Assembly: GCA_012964205.1 (NCBI GenBank)
Contig: DTUI01000072.1
Span: 1 to 34,400, forward strand
Length of the DNA stretch: 34,400 nucleotides
Direction: 5' to 3'
Source: Candidatus Thioglobus sp.
Lineage (GTDB): Bacteria > Pseudomonadota > Gammaproteobacteria > PS1 > Pseudothioglobaceae
Part shown: positions 1-9,295 of the stretch, one piece after another
How the letters are laid out: the number at the start of each line of letters is the position of its first letter
Position numbering within the stretch: the stretch's first letter is position 1
The notes under the pieces: model-generated
What the model saw: the letters and a program-made list of their open reading frames with translations, nothing else
Databases searched by the model: none
What the model was told of the DNA's origin: nothing
Position numbers and translations under genes: made by a program

Positions 1-76
1 TGGTGCCGAAGACCGGACTCGAACTGGTGACCTACTGATTACAAATCAGTTGCACTACCAACTGTGCTACTTCGGC
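1..76 (-). tRNA. tRNA-Thr (anticodon UGU), CCA encoded
   Basis: Reverse complement GCCGAAG...CTGATTTGTAATCAG...CTTCGGCACCA folds as a cloverleaf: 7-bp acceptor GCCGAAG/CTTCGGC, anticodon loop TTTGTAA with TGT. Confidence 0.95.
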
Positions 77-86
77 ATTAGCGCAA

Positions 87-92
87 ATTATA
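87..92 (-). promoter_or_regulatory. -10 element of the tRNA-Thr promoter with GC-rich discriminator
   Basis: Minus strand reads TATAATTTGCGCTAAT then the tRNA 5' end: perfect TATAAT followed by GCGC. No good -35 seen. Confidence 0.55.
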
Positions 93-151
93 CCAAAAAA
101 TTATGGATATTATTTAATAATAACAGTTGATTTTATAACTTTTTATTGGCC

Positions 152-182
152 AAAAAAAATGCCTCTATAAAGAGGCATTTTT
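152..182 (-). terminator. Rho-independent terminator after ccoP
   Basis: Stem AAAATGCCTCT / AGAGGCATTTT with 4-nt loop ATAA and T-rich tail on the minus strand (also T-rich on plus, possibly bidirectional). Confidence 0.85.
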
Positions 183-202
183 AACTTTAAAACAATTTCA
201 GT

Positions 203-1369
203 TTAGAATCTTGGGCCTGCAGTTACAGCTACTGAAGCTTGCCTTAATGCATTGACTGCTTGAGTATTTGCTCTAGCTGCCAAGCTAGCATCCTTTGTCT
301 TTTTAGCTTCTTTAATCAACTTTCCTGTATCTCTCCAACCAGAATTTTGAGCTACGTTCTTTTTATAGTTTGCCTCAGCCGCTGCAATCACATCAGCGAA
401 TGAATCGCTTTTTGCAATCACTGGTGCGTACTTAGCATCTTTTGATACTGCTACTTTTTTAGGTGCTGGCTTAACTGGATCTCCGCCACCTAATTGGTGT
501 ACATAAATTACAAGCTTCTTAAGCTGTACTGCATCGATCACGTTTGAATGACCAAAAGCCGGCATTATTGCATTTTGAGTTTGCGCATCTACTGGGTTGT
601 TTACACCATGCAGAATAGTACGAACCACTGAAGCATGCTGATCTTCTGCCTTAAAGCGATAAATACCATCACTTAAATTGGCAGAGCCAAGCATTTGATT
701 ACCCTTCAATGTTGGACCGTGACAACCGATACATCCTTTAGAAAAGTATAATGCCTTTGAAGCTGGGTTAGGGTTACCTTGCGCACCTTTACCTGTTTCA
801 ATTAAGAAGGTTGCAAGCTCAGCCGCTTGTGCGTCAGTAATACCGAGCATACGAGCAGGCATATTACCTTTACGACCGTTTTTAATAGTTTGCTCAATTT
901 TAGCTAATGAACCACCATATAACCAATCATCGTCAGCTAACACTGGGAAGCCGTCATTACCTTGTCCACCTGCACCATGACATGCAGCACAGTTGTCACC
1001 AAATAGGGTTTTAGCTGTTTTAATCGAATAGGTTCTTAATTCATCATCACGAACAATATCTTCCAATGAGCTGTCTGCAATTGCTTGTTCAGTAGCGGCA
1101 AACTTTCTTTCACGATATTCTTCAAGTTGTGCAACACTTTCCTTCATTTCAGTGATCTGAGTCCAGCCAGCTGAACCTTTATAGTGATCACCAAACCAAG
1201 GAATACTCGGATAGTAGAATGAATAAATAACAATCGCTACCAAGCCTACTAGCATAGACTGCATGTACCAACGTGGCGGTCGATTGTTTAACTCTCTTAG
1301 ATCCTGCTCATCATCCCAAAAGTGACCTGTATTGTTTTCACCTGGGAATGGATTTTTATGTTCGCTCAT
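203..1369 (-). CDS. ccoP: cbb3-type cytochrome c oxidase subunit III (diheme c), with long C-terminal extension
   Basis: 388 aa; N-terminal TM; two CxxCH motifs (CAACH, CIGCH); last gene of ccoNOQP. Confidence 0.95.
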   Translation of the reverse strand: MSEHKNPFPGENNTGHFWDDEQDLRELNNRPPRWYMQSMLVGLVAIVIYSFYYPSIPWFGDHYKGSAGWTQITEMKESVAQLEEYRERKFAATEQAIADSSLEDIVRDDELRTYSIKTAKTLFGDNCAACHGAGGQGNDGFPVLADDDWLYGGSLAKIEQTIKNGRKGNMPARMLGITDAQAAELATFLIETGKGAQGNPNPASKALYFSKGCIGCHGPTLKGNQMLGSANLSDGIYRFKAEDQHASVVRTILHGVNNPVDAQTQNAIMPAFGHSNVIDAVQLKKLVIYVHQLGGGDPVKPAPKKVAVSKDAKYAPVIAKSDSFADVIAAAEANYKKNVAQNSGWRDTGKLIKEAKKTKDASLAARANTQAVNALRQASVAVTAGPRF

Positions 1370-1381
1370 TATCTTCTCCTC

Positions 1382-1528
1382 TTAACGTTCGTCATCATCA
1401 TTGACAAAATTTCGTAAGTCTTCAAATTGTTGCTTATTTTTTGGCCTATAGGCATAAAAATAAGCGCCTGCTAATAAAACAAATACGACGACTGCTGTTG
1501 CTGCACCAATTTTATCAACTAAAGTCAT
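1382..1528 (-). CDS. ccoQ: cbb3-type oxidase subunit CcoQ (48 aa, not in ORF track)
   Basis: My translation: [53 protein letters not shown] overlap with the ccoO stop; lies between ccoO and ccoP. Confidence 0.9.
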   Translation of the reverse strand: MTLVDKIGAATAVVVFVLLAGAYFYAYRPKNKQQFEDLRNFVNDDDER

Positions 1529-2259
1529 TATTCGCGGTAAGTAACGCCGTTTTCAAATTTAATCATTGTGCCTAATGTTTGTAAATAAGCAACCATCGCA
1601 TCCATTTCAGTTTTGCCTGCAACTGCTTTTTCAGCACTTGCAATATCTGCATCTGTATATGGCACACCCACTTTTCTTAGTCCGCTCATGTGTGTGGCAA
1701 TTTCTTCACCATCAACCATTGCATTTTCTAAGAATTTATACTTAGGCATTACTGACTCTGGCACTAATGCTTGTGGATGACGCAAATGCAAGATATGCCA
1801 CTCATCTGAATATTTACCACCAACACGCGCTAGATCAGGGCCTGTTCTTTTAGAGCCCCACTGGAACGGATGATCATATACTGATTCCACTGCTAGAGAG
1901 AAGTGGCCATAACGCTCTTTCTCATCTCTGAATGGACGAATCATTTGTGAATGACACAAGTAACAACCTTCACGTTGATAGATGTCACGTCCTGCTACCT
2001 CTAAAGGTGTATTAGGGCGAACACCATCGCCAGCTTTCCAATCAGACAAAGACTGATCTTCAGCACGCTGCCAAAGCAAGCTTTGTGTACTGCCATCTGC
2101 TAGCGTCACTTCATCTTTAATTGTTTCAGGATTTGTGAACAAAGGCACAATTTGTACAATACCGGCTAATGACACAGCTAGCGCCATAAACAAGTACATT
2201 GCAAAAATGTTCTTTTCTAGTTTAGTTTGTAAGCTCTCTTTTCCATTATTATTTGCCAT
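1528..2259 (-). CDS. ccoO: cbb3-type cytochrome c oxidase subunit II (monoheme c)
   Basis: 243 aa; CYLCH heme motif; '[24 protein letters not shown]' is typical CcoO. Confidence 0.97.
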   Translation of the reverse strand: MANNNGKESLQTKLEKNIFAMYLFMALAVSLAGIVQIVPLFTNPETIKDEVTLADGSTQSLLWQRAEDQSLSDWKAGDGVRPNTPLEVAGRDIYQREGCYLCHSQMIRPFRDEKERYGHFSLAVESVYDHPFQWGSKRTGPDLARVGGKYSDEWHILHLRHPQALVPESVMPKYKFLENAMVDGEEIATHMSGLRKVGVPYTDADIASAEKAVAGKTEMDAMVAYLQTLGTMIKFENGVTYRE

Positions 2260-2270
2260 GATGATCTCCC

Positions 2271-3689
2271 TTATGCGTTGGCTGTTTGCACAGATTCCGA
2301 TCTACGGATCGTACTAACAATATTGATTAACATAATGATTGCACCAATAAGCACTAGCACACCTCCCGTTGCTCTCATTACATAATAAGGGTGCATCGCA
2401 GATACCGACTCAGCAAATGTGTATGCTAATGTACCGTACTCATCGTACGCTCTCCACATCAAACCTTGCATGATGCCAGATACCCACATTGCAACAATGT
2501 ATGTCACTGTACCAATGGTGTGCACCCAGAAGTGAGTAGCCATTAATTTTTGATTCATTCTTACGTTGTAGATTCTTTCAATCATGTGATACATTGCACC
2601 TGCGGCAACCATAATGTTCCAGCCTAATGCACCTGCATGTACGTGACCAATAGTCCAGTCCGTGTAATGCGATAATGCATTTACGTTTTTAGCGGCCATT
2701 ACTGGACCTTCAAAAGTAGCCATTGCATAGAATGCTAACGACATAATTAAGAAACGTAAGATGTAGTCTTCACGTAAACGATCCCATGCACCTGATAGGG
2801 TCAAGATTCCGTTTAGCGCACCACCCCATGATGGGATGATCATTGCAAGAGAAATTGTTGCACCTAATGAGCCCGCCCAATCTGGCAATGCTGTGTATTG
2901 TAGGTGATGAGCACCTAACCATACATAACCAAACATCAATGCCCAGAAATGGATCACAGATAGACGGTATGAATATACTGGTCGCTCTGCTTGCTTAGGA
3001 ACAAAGTAGTACATCATTCCCAAGAAGCCTGCTGTTAAGAAAAATCCAACGGCGTTATGACCCCACCACCACTGAATCATTGCATCTTGCACGCCAGAGA
3101 AAATAGAATAAGATTTAAACCAATCTACTGGAATAGACAGATTGTTAACTACGTGAAGATAAGTTACCATCACCATCATGCCCATAAAGAACCAGTTCGC
3201 TACATAAACATGCGGCACCTTGTTGCGATCACGGACGTGAATTGTCATAACAAAATTGTATAAATATGACGCCCAAGATAAGGTAATTAGGATGTCAATT
3301 GGCCATTCTAATTCTGCATATTCTTTAGACTGAGTTAACCCTAAAGGCAGTGTTATCACAGCAAGAAGGATCACTGTATTCCATGACCAGAAAGTAAACC
3401 AAGCCATCTTATTAGACCAAAGGCGTACCTGATTAGTTCGCTGTACAATGTAGAAAGCTGTTGCCATTAGTGCCGATCCACCAAAAGCGAAAATTACCGC
3501 ATTAGTATGAAGCGGTCTAAGACGACCAAATTGGAAGTAAGGAAGGTCTGTACCCAGATCGTTTAAGAATGGGAAGGCCAACTCGGAAGCGATGTATACG
3601 CCTAGCAGTGTACCAACCACTAAGTAAACTGATGCCATAATGGTAAACCACTTGACAACGCCTAAGTCATACTTTTCTGTTAAATTCAT
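2271..3689 (-). CDS. ccoN: cbb3-type cytochrome c oxidase subunit I
   Basis: 472 aa polytopic heme-copper oxidase subunit with CcoN-type sequence ('[31 protein letters not shown]'). Confidence 0.97.
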   Translation of the reverse strand: MNLTEKYDLGVVKWFTIMASVYLVVGTLLGVYIASELAFPFLNDLGTDLPYFQFGRLRPLHTNAVIFAFGGSALMATAFYIVQRTNQVRLWSNKMAWFTFWSWNTVILLAVITLPLGLTQSKEYAELEWPIDILITLSWASYLYNFVMTIHVRDRNKVPHVYVANWFFMGMMVMVTYLHVVNNLSIPVDWFKSYSIFSGVQDAMIQWWWGHNAVGFFLTAGFLGMMYYFVPKQAERPVYSYRLSVIHFWALMFGYVWLGAHHLQYTALPDWAGSLGATISLAMIIPSWGGALNGILTLSGAWDRLREDYILRFLIMSLAFYAMATFEGPVMAAKNVNALSHYTDWTIGHVHAGALGWNIMVAAGAMYHMIERIYNVRMNQKLMATHFWVHTIGTVTYIVAMWVSGIMQGLMWRAYDEYGTLAYTFAESVSAMHPYYVMRATGGVLVLIGAIIMLINIVSTIRRSESVQTANA

Positions 3690-3805
3690 GAATAATCCTC
3701 TTTGTTTTTTTTGTTTTATTTAAATCTTTAGGTAATATAGGCTACTAATAATCAAACGCCTTCCTGCACCGTTTAATATGATACCGTTATTCAAGTCGGC
3801 ATTTA

Positions 3806-3819
3806 TTGATATAAATCAA
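3806..3819 (-). promoter_or_regulatory. FNR/Anr-type binding site upstream of ccoN
   Basis: Perfect palindrome TTGAT-ATAA-ATCAA; a TATCAT -10 lies downstream at 3778-3783 on the minus strand. Confidence 0.75.
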
Positions 3820-3867
3820 TTTTTATGGGTTTTTTAAATTATTTTAGAAAAAACACTAAAGTAATAA

Positions 3868-4563
3868 TTACGATGGACGTTTTAACAATAACCTAAGACT
3901 AATTATAAATAAAGCTAATGCCATTAAAAACCATTGCAACGCATAACCTAAATGCTTATCAACACTGCCATAAAAAGGCTTCCATTGTCTAAAAAAACCA
4001 TCTCTCTGTGTTTTTTTAAGTCGTCCAATTATGGGTATTAAATCTAATTTTGACTGACTCGAGAGTTGCCCTATATTGAGCGATTGAATAAGCATTGGGA
4101 ATTTTTTAGTTGTTTTTTCTTTGCTTAATTCAGGCCTCTGGACTGGCTTTATAAGTGACACCTCGATGGTTCTTTGCTGATCATCAATAGTAATATCAGC
4201 AATCCTATCGCGCCTGCCATTCCATGGAATAAAGCCACGATTAATAAGAATCGATTGACGATCGTTCATAATAAACGGTGTCATGACATAATATCCAGCA
4301 TTCGAATTAACAATTTGATTGTCATAAATAAACTGAAGATCAGCTGCATAATGGCCACTTACAAGCACATTGTAATGCTCTTTTTTGATTAACTCTAACG
4401 GGTTGGAAATCAACTTAGGCTTTGAACTTTGAGCTTCAAAAATTTGCCGCTCAATATCACGCTTTTCGTCAGCACGATCAAGCTGCCAAAAGCCTAGCGA
4501 CACCAGGAAGTAAATAACAACAACTATTAACGCCCCAGGAATAGAGACGATTTTTCTAATCAC
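3868..4563 (-). CDS. SURF1-family cytochrome oxidase assembly protein
   Basis: 231 aa; N- and C-terminal TM, 'LGFWQLDRADEKRDI', 'LINRGFIPW', 'HLGYALQWFLMALAL'. GTG start in a GTGA overlap with the upstream gene. Confidence 0.85.
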   Translation of the reverse strand: MIRKIVSIPGALIVVVIYFLVSLGFWQLDRADEKRDIERQIFEAQSSKPKLISNPLELIKKEHYNVLVSGHYAADLQFIYDNQIVNSNAGYYVMTPFIMNDRQSILINRGFIPWNGRRDRIADITIDDQQRTIEVSLIKPVQRPELSKEKTTKKFPMLIQSLNIGQLSSQSKLDLIPIIGRLKKTQRDGFFRQWKPFYGSVDKHLGYALQWFLMALALFIISLRLLLKRPS

Positions 4564-4787
4564 TTGTCGATGGTACCGTCCATAATTACAACATTAGGCT
4601 CAATCCACCCCATGTAGCCTGATAGCATTAACAAGCCAAATAAGAATAAAGATAGCGCAACTCGCACCACCAATGAGCGGAACATTTTATCTGATCCAGC
4701 TGAGCCACCACGCGTTAGACCAATCAGCCCCGATCCTAGCGCCAATAAGATGGCAACAATAATAACTATAATAATTAAGCTTGACAT
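4560..4787 (-). CDS. DUF2909 small twin-TM protein
   Basis: 75 aa, two TM helices, position between coxIII and SURF1. Confidence 0.7.
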   Translation of the reverse strand: MSSLIIIVIIVAILLALGSGLIGLTRGGSAGSDKMFRSLVVRVALSLFLFGLLMLSGYMGWIEPNVVIMDGTIDK

Positions 4788-4807
4788 ATTATCTCCTTAT
4801 ATAAAAT

Positions 4808-5692
4808 TTAGACCCAGTAAACGAATACAAACAATCCCAACCAAACTACGTCAACGAAATGCCAGTACCATGCCACCCCTTCAAAAGCAAAGTGGTTATC
4901 CGAACTAAAATGACCTTTTTGCACTCTAAACAGAATCACCGTTAACATTATCACACCTAGTGAAACATGAAAACCATGGAATCCTGTCAACATATAGAAT
5001 GTAGAGCCGTAAATACCCGAAGTAAGCTTTAATCCAGTTGCATATGCATGCCCATATTCGACCACCTGAAATCCTAAAAAAGCCACTCCCAGTGCAATGG
5101 TTGCAATTAACCAACCAACAACATGATTGCGGTTATCAGTTCTTAATGCATGGTGTGCAAATGTCAAGGTAACGCCAGAAAGCAATAATAGTATTGTATT
5201 TAAGGCTGGCAATCCTGTGGCAGCAACCAATTCTGTTGGAATTGAAATTGCTGTTCCAGATTGCAATACAGTGCCCGGTGTTGAAAAGGCGATTTGCTGC
5301 CAGCTTGCGCTAAACCCATTCCATAACTCGGGAGTGAATACGTTATTGTCGGCACCACCAAGCCATGGCACACTTAAGGTTCTGGCGTAAAAAAGCGCGC
5401 CAAAAAAGGCGGCAAAAAACATAACTTCTGAAAAGATAAACCAACTCATTCCCCAACGGAAAGAGCGATCAACTTGCGCATTGTATTTACCGTTCACACT
5501 TTCATTAACAACTTGACCAAGCCAACCAAACAACATAAATACCGTAATAGCAAAACCCAATACCATAACCGATGACCCCCAGCTAACACCATGCATTTGA
5601 TTAGCAAAGCCGACTAGCAATGTTGTAATACCAATAGAGCCAATAATTGGCCAATAAGTTCCCTCTGGAATATAGTATTGTTTTTCGCTCAT
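4808..5692 (-). CDS. ctaE: Cytochrome c oxidase subunit III
   Basis: 294 aa; 'FRWGMSWFIFSEVMFFAAFFGALFYAR', 'GFHGFHVSLGVIML', 'WYWHFVDVVWLGLF'. Confidence 0.95.
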   Translation of the reverse strand: MSEKQYYIPEGTYWPIIGSIGITTLLVGFANQMHGVSWGSSVMVLGFAITVFMLFGWLGQVVNESVNGKYNAQVDRSFRWGMSWFIFSEVMFFAAFFGALFYARTLSVPWLGGADNNVFTPELWNGFSASWQQIAFSTPGTVLQSGTAISIPTELVAATGLPALNTILLLLSGVTLTFAHHALRTDNRNHVVGWLIATIALGVAFLGFQVVEYGHAYATGLKLTSGIYGSTFYMLTGFHGFHVSLGVIMLTVILFRVQKGHFSSDNHFAFEGVAWYWHFVDVVWLGLFVFVYWV

Positions 5693-5709
5693 TTCCCCTT
5701 CCTTATTGT

Positions 5710-6249
5710 TTAATTTTCAAGTTTAAAAAAATTGTATGATAAGCTAATGTCTTGAATTCGCATATCTAACTCTGGCTCTACCACGAACCTTAATGTCATT
5801 TCAAGCTCCTCATGTGGCTTGAACACTTGCCTATTGAAACAAAAACATTCCAATTTCTTAAAGTGTAGTGCCGCATCAGTTGGCGCAACACTTGGTACCG
5901 CTTGACCAATAATAATTTGATCTGTATTGTTTTTAGCAATGTAACTGGTTGTGTAGAATTTTCCAGGAATGACTTCCATTGAATTAACCTTAGGCTTAAA
6001 TTGCAAAGGAAACCCTCCCATCGTCATTGCAAAAAAACTCACCTCAACCTTTCTATTTTCATTAACAACATATTGTTGTTCAGCATTAACCCGCCCAGTT
6101 GTTCCATTAAATCCTGTTATTTCACAAAATACATCATAAATTGGCGGCATGATAAACACAGCAAAAACAAACATAAAAATGGGTGCAGATATTAACTTAA
6201 CCCAAAATGATGTCTTAATCTTACGTTGTGGCCTCAACTCATTAGCCAT
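5710..6249 (-). CDS. ctaG: Cytochrome c oxidase assembly protein (Cox11/CtaG family)
   Basis: CFCF copper motif ('KLECFCFNRQVF'); likely start is the internal ATG ([10 protein letters not shown]) at 6249, overlapping the upstream small ORF stop. Confidence 0.9.
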   Translation of the reverse strand: MANELRPQRKIKTSFWVKLISAPIFMFVFAVFIMPPIYDVFCEITGFNGTTGRVNAEQQYVVNENRKVEVSFFAMTMGGFPLQFKPKVNSMEVIPGKFYTTSYIAKNNTDQIIIGQAVPSVAPTDAALHFKKLECFCFNRQVFKPHEELEMTLRFVVEPELDMRIQDISLSYNFFKLEN

Positions 6250-6340
6250 AAAAAACAATCGTTGCCACAAATACTGCAAATGCAATACTGCCAGTAATAA
6301 TCGTTGTAACTACAACCCCTTTATTTCTATCCTCACTCAT
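6242..6340 (-). CDS. 32-aa single-TM protein between ctaD and cox11 (not in ORF track)
   Basis: My translation: [36 protein letters not shown] overlap with the ctaD stop and overlap with the cox11 ATG. Confidence 0.75.
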   Translation of the reverse strand: MSEDRNKGVVVTTIITGSIAFAVFVATIVFYG

Positions 6341-7941
6341 GAATGCTGAGACTCCGATTCAATTAACTCTCTAGATGGTGGTGTATTAAAGCTGTGGTAT
6401 TGTGCTTTTGGCGCTAGTGTCCATTCTAGTCCTTTGGCACCTTCCCAAGGTCTTGCAGTTGCAGGTTTGCCGTTTCGAATACAGTCAAATACAATATAAG
6501 TAAATAAAATAAACGAAGCACCGAATGCAAAACCACCAATTGATGAAATAAAATTAAAATCAGCAAACTGCAATGAATAGTCTGGAATTCTTCTTGGCAT
6601 GCCAGCAAGACCTAAAAAGTGCTGAGGGAAAAATAAGACGTTCACTGAGATAACTGCCCACCAAAAATGAATCTTTGCTAAGCTTTCGTTGTACATTTTT
6701 CCAGTCCACTTCGGCAACCAATAAAAAGTTGCTGCAATAATTGACCACAGGGCGCCAGTCACCAATACATAATGAAAGTGTGCGACCACAAAATAAGTAT
6801 CATGATATTGAATATCTGCAGGCGCAATACCTAGCATTAATCCGGAAAATCCGCCAATCGTAAATAAGAATACAAATGAAATTGCCCACAACATTGGTGT
6901 TTCAAATGTCATTGAACCGCGCCACATAGTTGAAATCCAATTAAATACTTTCACACCTGTAGGTACAGCAATGAGCATGGTTGCGTACATGAAATATAGC
7001 TCCCCGGCAACCGGCATGCCGGTTAAGAACATATGGTGCGCCCACACAATATAAGACAAGAATGCAATGGATGCAGTTGCATATACCATGGATGAATACC
7101 CAAACAGAGGCTTACGAGAGAACGTTGGGATAATATGTGACACCACACCAAACGCTGGCAGAATCATAATATATACTTCTGGATGACCAAAAAACCAGAA
7201 GATATGCTGGAACATAACTGGATCACCACCACCTGTTGCATCGAAAAACGCAGTGCCGAAATTTCGATCAGTTAGCATCATAGTTACAGCACCTGCTAAA
7301 ACTGGCATTGCACCAATCAGTAAGAATGAAGTAATTAACCATGTCCATACAAACAAAGGCATATCCATTAATTTCATTGCTGGGGCACGCATATTAAGTA
7401 CAGTTGCAATAATATTAATCGCACCCATGATGGATGAAAATCCTAATAAATGAACTGCAAAAATAAAGAAATCAGTACTGTCTGGGGCAAAGGTAGTTGA
7501 CAAAGGTGCGTAAAACGTCCAGCCAAATGCCGGTGCACCACCTTCCATAAAGAACGTGCTTAATAACAGTCCGCCAGCAAATGGAAGAATCCAAAATGAC
7601 CAATTATTCATACGAGGCAATGCCATATCTGGAGCACCTACCATCATCGGAATTAACCAATTTCCCAACCCAACAAAAGCAGGCATAATGGCACCAAACA
7701 CCATAATAAGCCCGTGCATAGTGGTTAGCTGGTTAAAAAATTGTGGCTCCATTAATTGCAAACCTGGCTGTAAAAGCTCCATACGAATGCCCATTGCTAG
7801 CGCACCACCAATTAATAACATTGAAAATGCAAACCATAAGTAAAGCGTACCAATATCCTTGTGGTTAGTAGTTTTAACCCATCTCATCAGACCTTTTTCT
7901 GGACCATGATGAGTGTCGTGAGAAGCTGTTGCTGTTGTCAT
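6337..7941 (-). CDS. ctaD: Cytochrome c oxidase subunit I (aa3-type)
   Basis: 534 aa; '[22 protein letters not shown]', '[14 protein letters not shown]'. Confidence 0.98.
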   Translation of the reverse strand: MTTATASHDTHHGPEKGLMRWVKTTNHKDIGTLYLWFAFSMLLIGGALAMGIRMELLQPGLQLMEPQFFNQLTTMHGLIMVFGAIMPAFVGLGNWLIPMMVGAPDMALPRMNNWSFWILPFAGGLLLSTFFMEGGAPAFGWTFYAPLSTTFAPDSTDFFIFAVHLLGFSSIMGAINIIATVLNMRAPAMKLMDMPLFVWTWLITSFLLIGAMPVLAGAVTMMLTDRNFGTAFFDATGGGDPVMFQHIFWFFGHPEVYIMILPAFGVVSHIIPTFSRKPLFGYSSMVYATASIAFLSYIVWAHHMFLTGMPVAGELYFMYATMLIAVPTGVKVFNWISTMWRGSMTFETPMLWAISFVFLFTIGGFSGLMLGIAPADIQYHDTYFVVAHFHYVLVTGALWSIIAATFYWLPKWTGKMYNESLAKIHFWWAVISVNVLFFPQHFLGLAGMPRRIPDYSLQFADFNFISSIGGFAFGASFILFTYIVFDCIRNGKPATARPWEGAKGLEWTLAPKAQYHSFNTPPSRELIESESQHS

Positions 7942-7957
7942 TGTATTTCTCCTTTAA

Positions 7958-9094
7958 TTAACGAGCAGATTTAACATCTGAAGGTTGAACCACGCTACCA
8001 GTATTTCCAAATGCGTTACGCTCATAAGTAATAACAGAGGCAAGATCTGCATCACCCAGCATTTTAAATGTTGGCATTCCAGCTTTGCCGTGTAGTACGA
8101 TTGTCATATGCTCCGAAGCTATACCGTTTGCAATAGCAGAGTCTTTTATGGCTGGAAAAATTGGCGGCATACCAGAGCCATCCATCTTATGACAGCCTGC
8201 GCAATTTGATTCATACACTTTCTTACCCTTAGACATTAGGTCGGCTTTTGACCAAACCTGGGTAGCACTTGCAATAGCAGCAGCAGCACTTGCCTGCTCT
8301 TTTTCAACCCATTTAGCATAATCTGCCTTAGAGACTACATCAACAACAATTGGCATAAAGCCATGGTCTTTGCCACATAGCTCAGCACATTGGCCACGAT
8401 AGGTACCGATTTTATCGACCTTAGCCCATGCATCATTAATAAAGCCCGGATTAGCATCTTGCTTCACGCCGAAATCTAAAACCCACCAGTTATGAATTAC
8501 GTCGTTCGAAGTAATCAAGAAACGAATTGAAGTATCGACTGGCAAAACAAGACGCTTATCTACTTCCAATAGGTAGTTATCAACACTTGTCGCACCTGTT
8601 TTGTAGTTCTCATTGTTTAGATTATCTATATCTGAAGCGACTGAATCCTTAGAAGTTTTTGCCAAATTAGAAATAAAGCTTATACCTTCTTTAGGATAGT
8701 CATATTGCCACTTCCATTGGTGTCCTGTGACCTTAACGGTCATTTCAGCCTTGGACGTATCCTCTAAATCAATTAATGTTTTAGAGGCGGGAATAGCCAT
8801 TCCCACTAAGATAACAACTGGAACCAGTGTCCATAGAATTTCTGCTTTAGTGCTTTCATGGAATTGGGCTGCGACAGCGCCTTTGGATTTTCTATGAGCA
8901 AAAACAGAATAGAACATTGCGCCGAATACGATCGCAGCAATCACCACACATACCCAGAAAACCATCATATGTAGATCGTAGATATCATGGCTGATTGAAG
9001 TAACGCCTTCAGTCATGTTTAAGCCGTATTCTGAAAATACTGCTGTAGATAATAACGCTATAGACGATGCTATAACCTTTGATAATTTGCCCAT
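7958..9094 (-). CDS. ctaC: Cytochrome c oxidase subunit II with C-terminal cytochrome c domain
   Basis: CuA motif 'CAELCGKDHGFM', heme motif 'CAGCH'. Start at MGKLSKV (9094), preceded by a G-rich RBS, preferred over the track's 9145. Confidence 0.94.
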   Translation of the reverse strand: MGKLSKVIASSIALLSTAVFSEYGLNMTEGVTSISHDIYDLHMMVFWVCVVIAAIVFGAMFYSVFAHRKSKGAVAAQFHESTKAEILWTLVPVVILVGMAIPASKTLIDLEDTSKAEMTVKVTGHQWKWQYDYPKEGISFISNLAKTSKDSVASDIDNLNNENYKTGATSVDNYLLEVDKRLVLPVDTSIRFLITSNDVIHNWWVLDFGVKQDANPGFINDAWAKVDKIGTYRGQCAELCGKDHGFMPIVVDVVSKADYAKWVEKEQASAAAAIASATQVWSKADLMSKGKKVYESNCAGCHKMDGSGMPPIFPAIKDSAIANGIASEHMTIVLHGKAGMPTFKMLGDADLASVITYERNAFGNTGSVVQPSDVKSAR

Positions 9095-9235
9095 ATACCC
9101 CCCCAGATAAAAGCAGTCGCCTGTGTGAAATACCAGACTGATCAAAAAATTTAGAGCTATCTTACTATAGATTTTTAGCTTGTTGCACTATTTTTTAAGA
9201 ATAAAATTAATTTAAATCAAGGTTAAATAATATTC

Positions 9236-9264
9236 TTGACAAGTTAAAGAATGAATGATTTAAT
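9236..9264 (+). promoter_or_regulatory. Sigma-70-type promoter for the DUF2189 gene
   Basis: TTGACA - 17 nt - TTTAAT, 32 nt upstream of the ATG. Confidence 0.65.
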
Positions 9265-9295
9265 ACAAAACAATTAACTTTAATGAGGAGAGTGA

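Noticed and set aside
5127-5390. Plus-strand ORF of 87 aa inside coxIII
   Set aside because: Antisense to conserved subunit III; no independent evidence.
7556-7843. Plus-strand ORF of 95 aa inside ctaD
   Set aside because: Antisense shadow of conserved CoxI sequence.
9232-9252. ATTCTT...AAGAAT inverted repeat overlapping the DUF2189 promoter -35
   Set aside because: Only 6-bp arms in AT-rich DNA; not distinguishable from chance.
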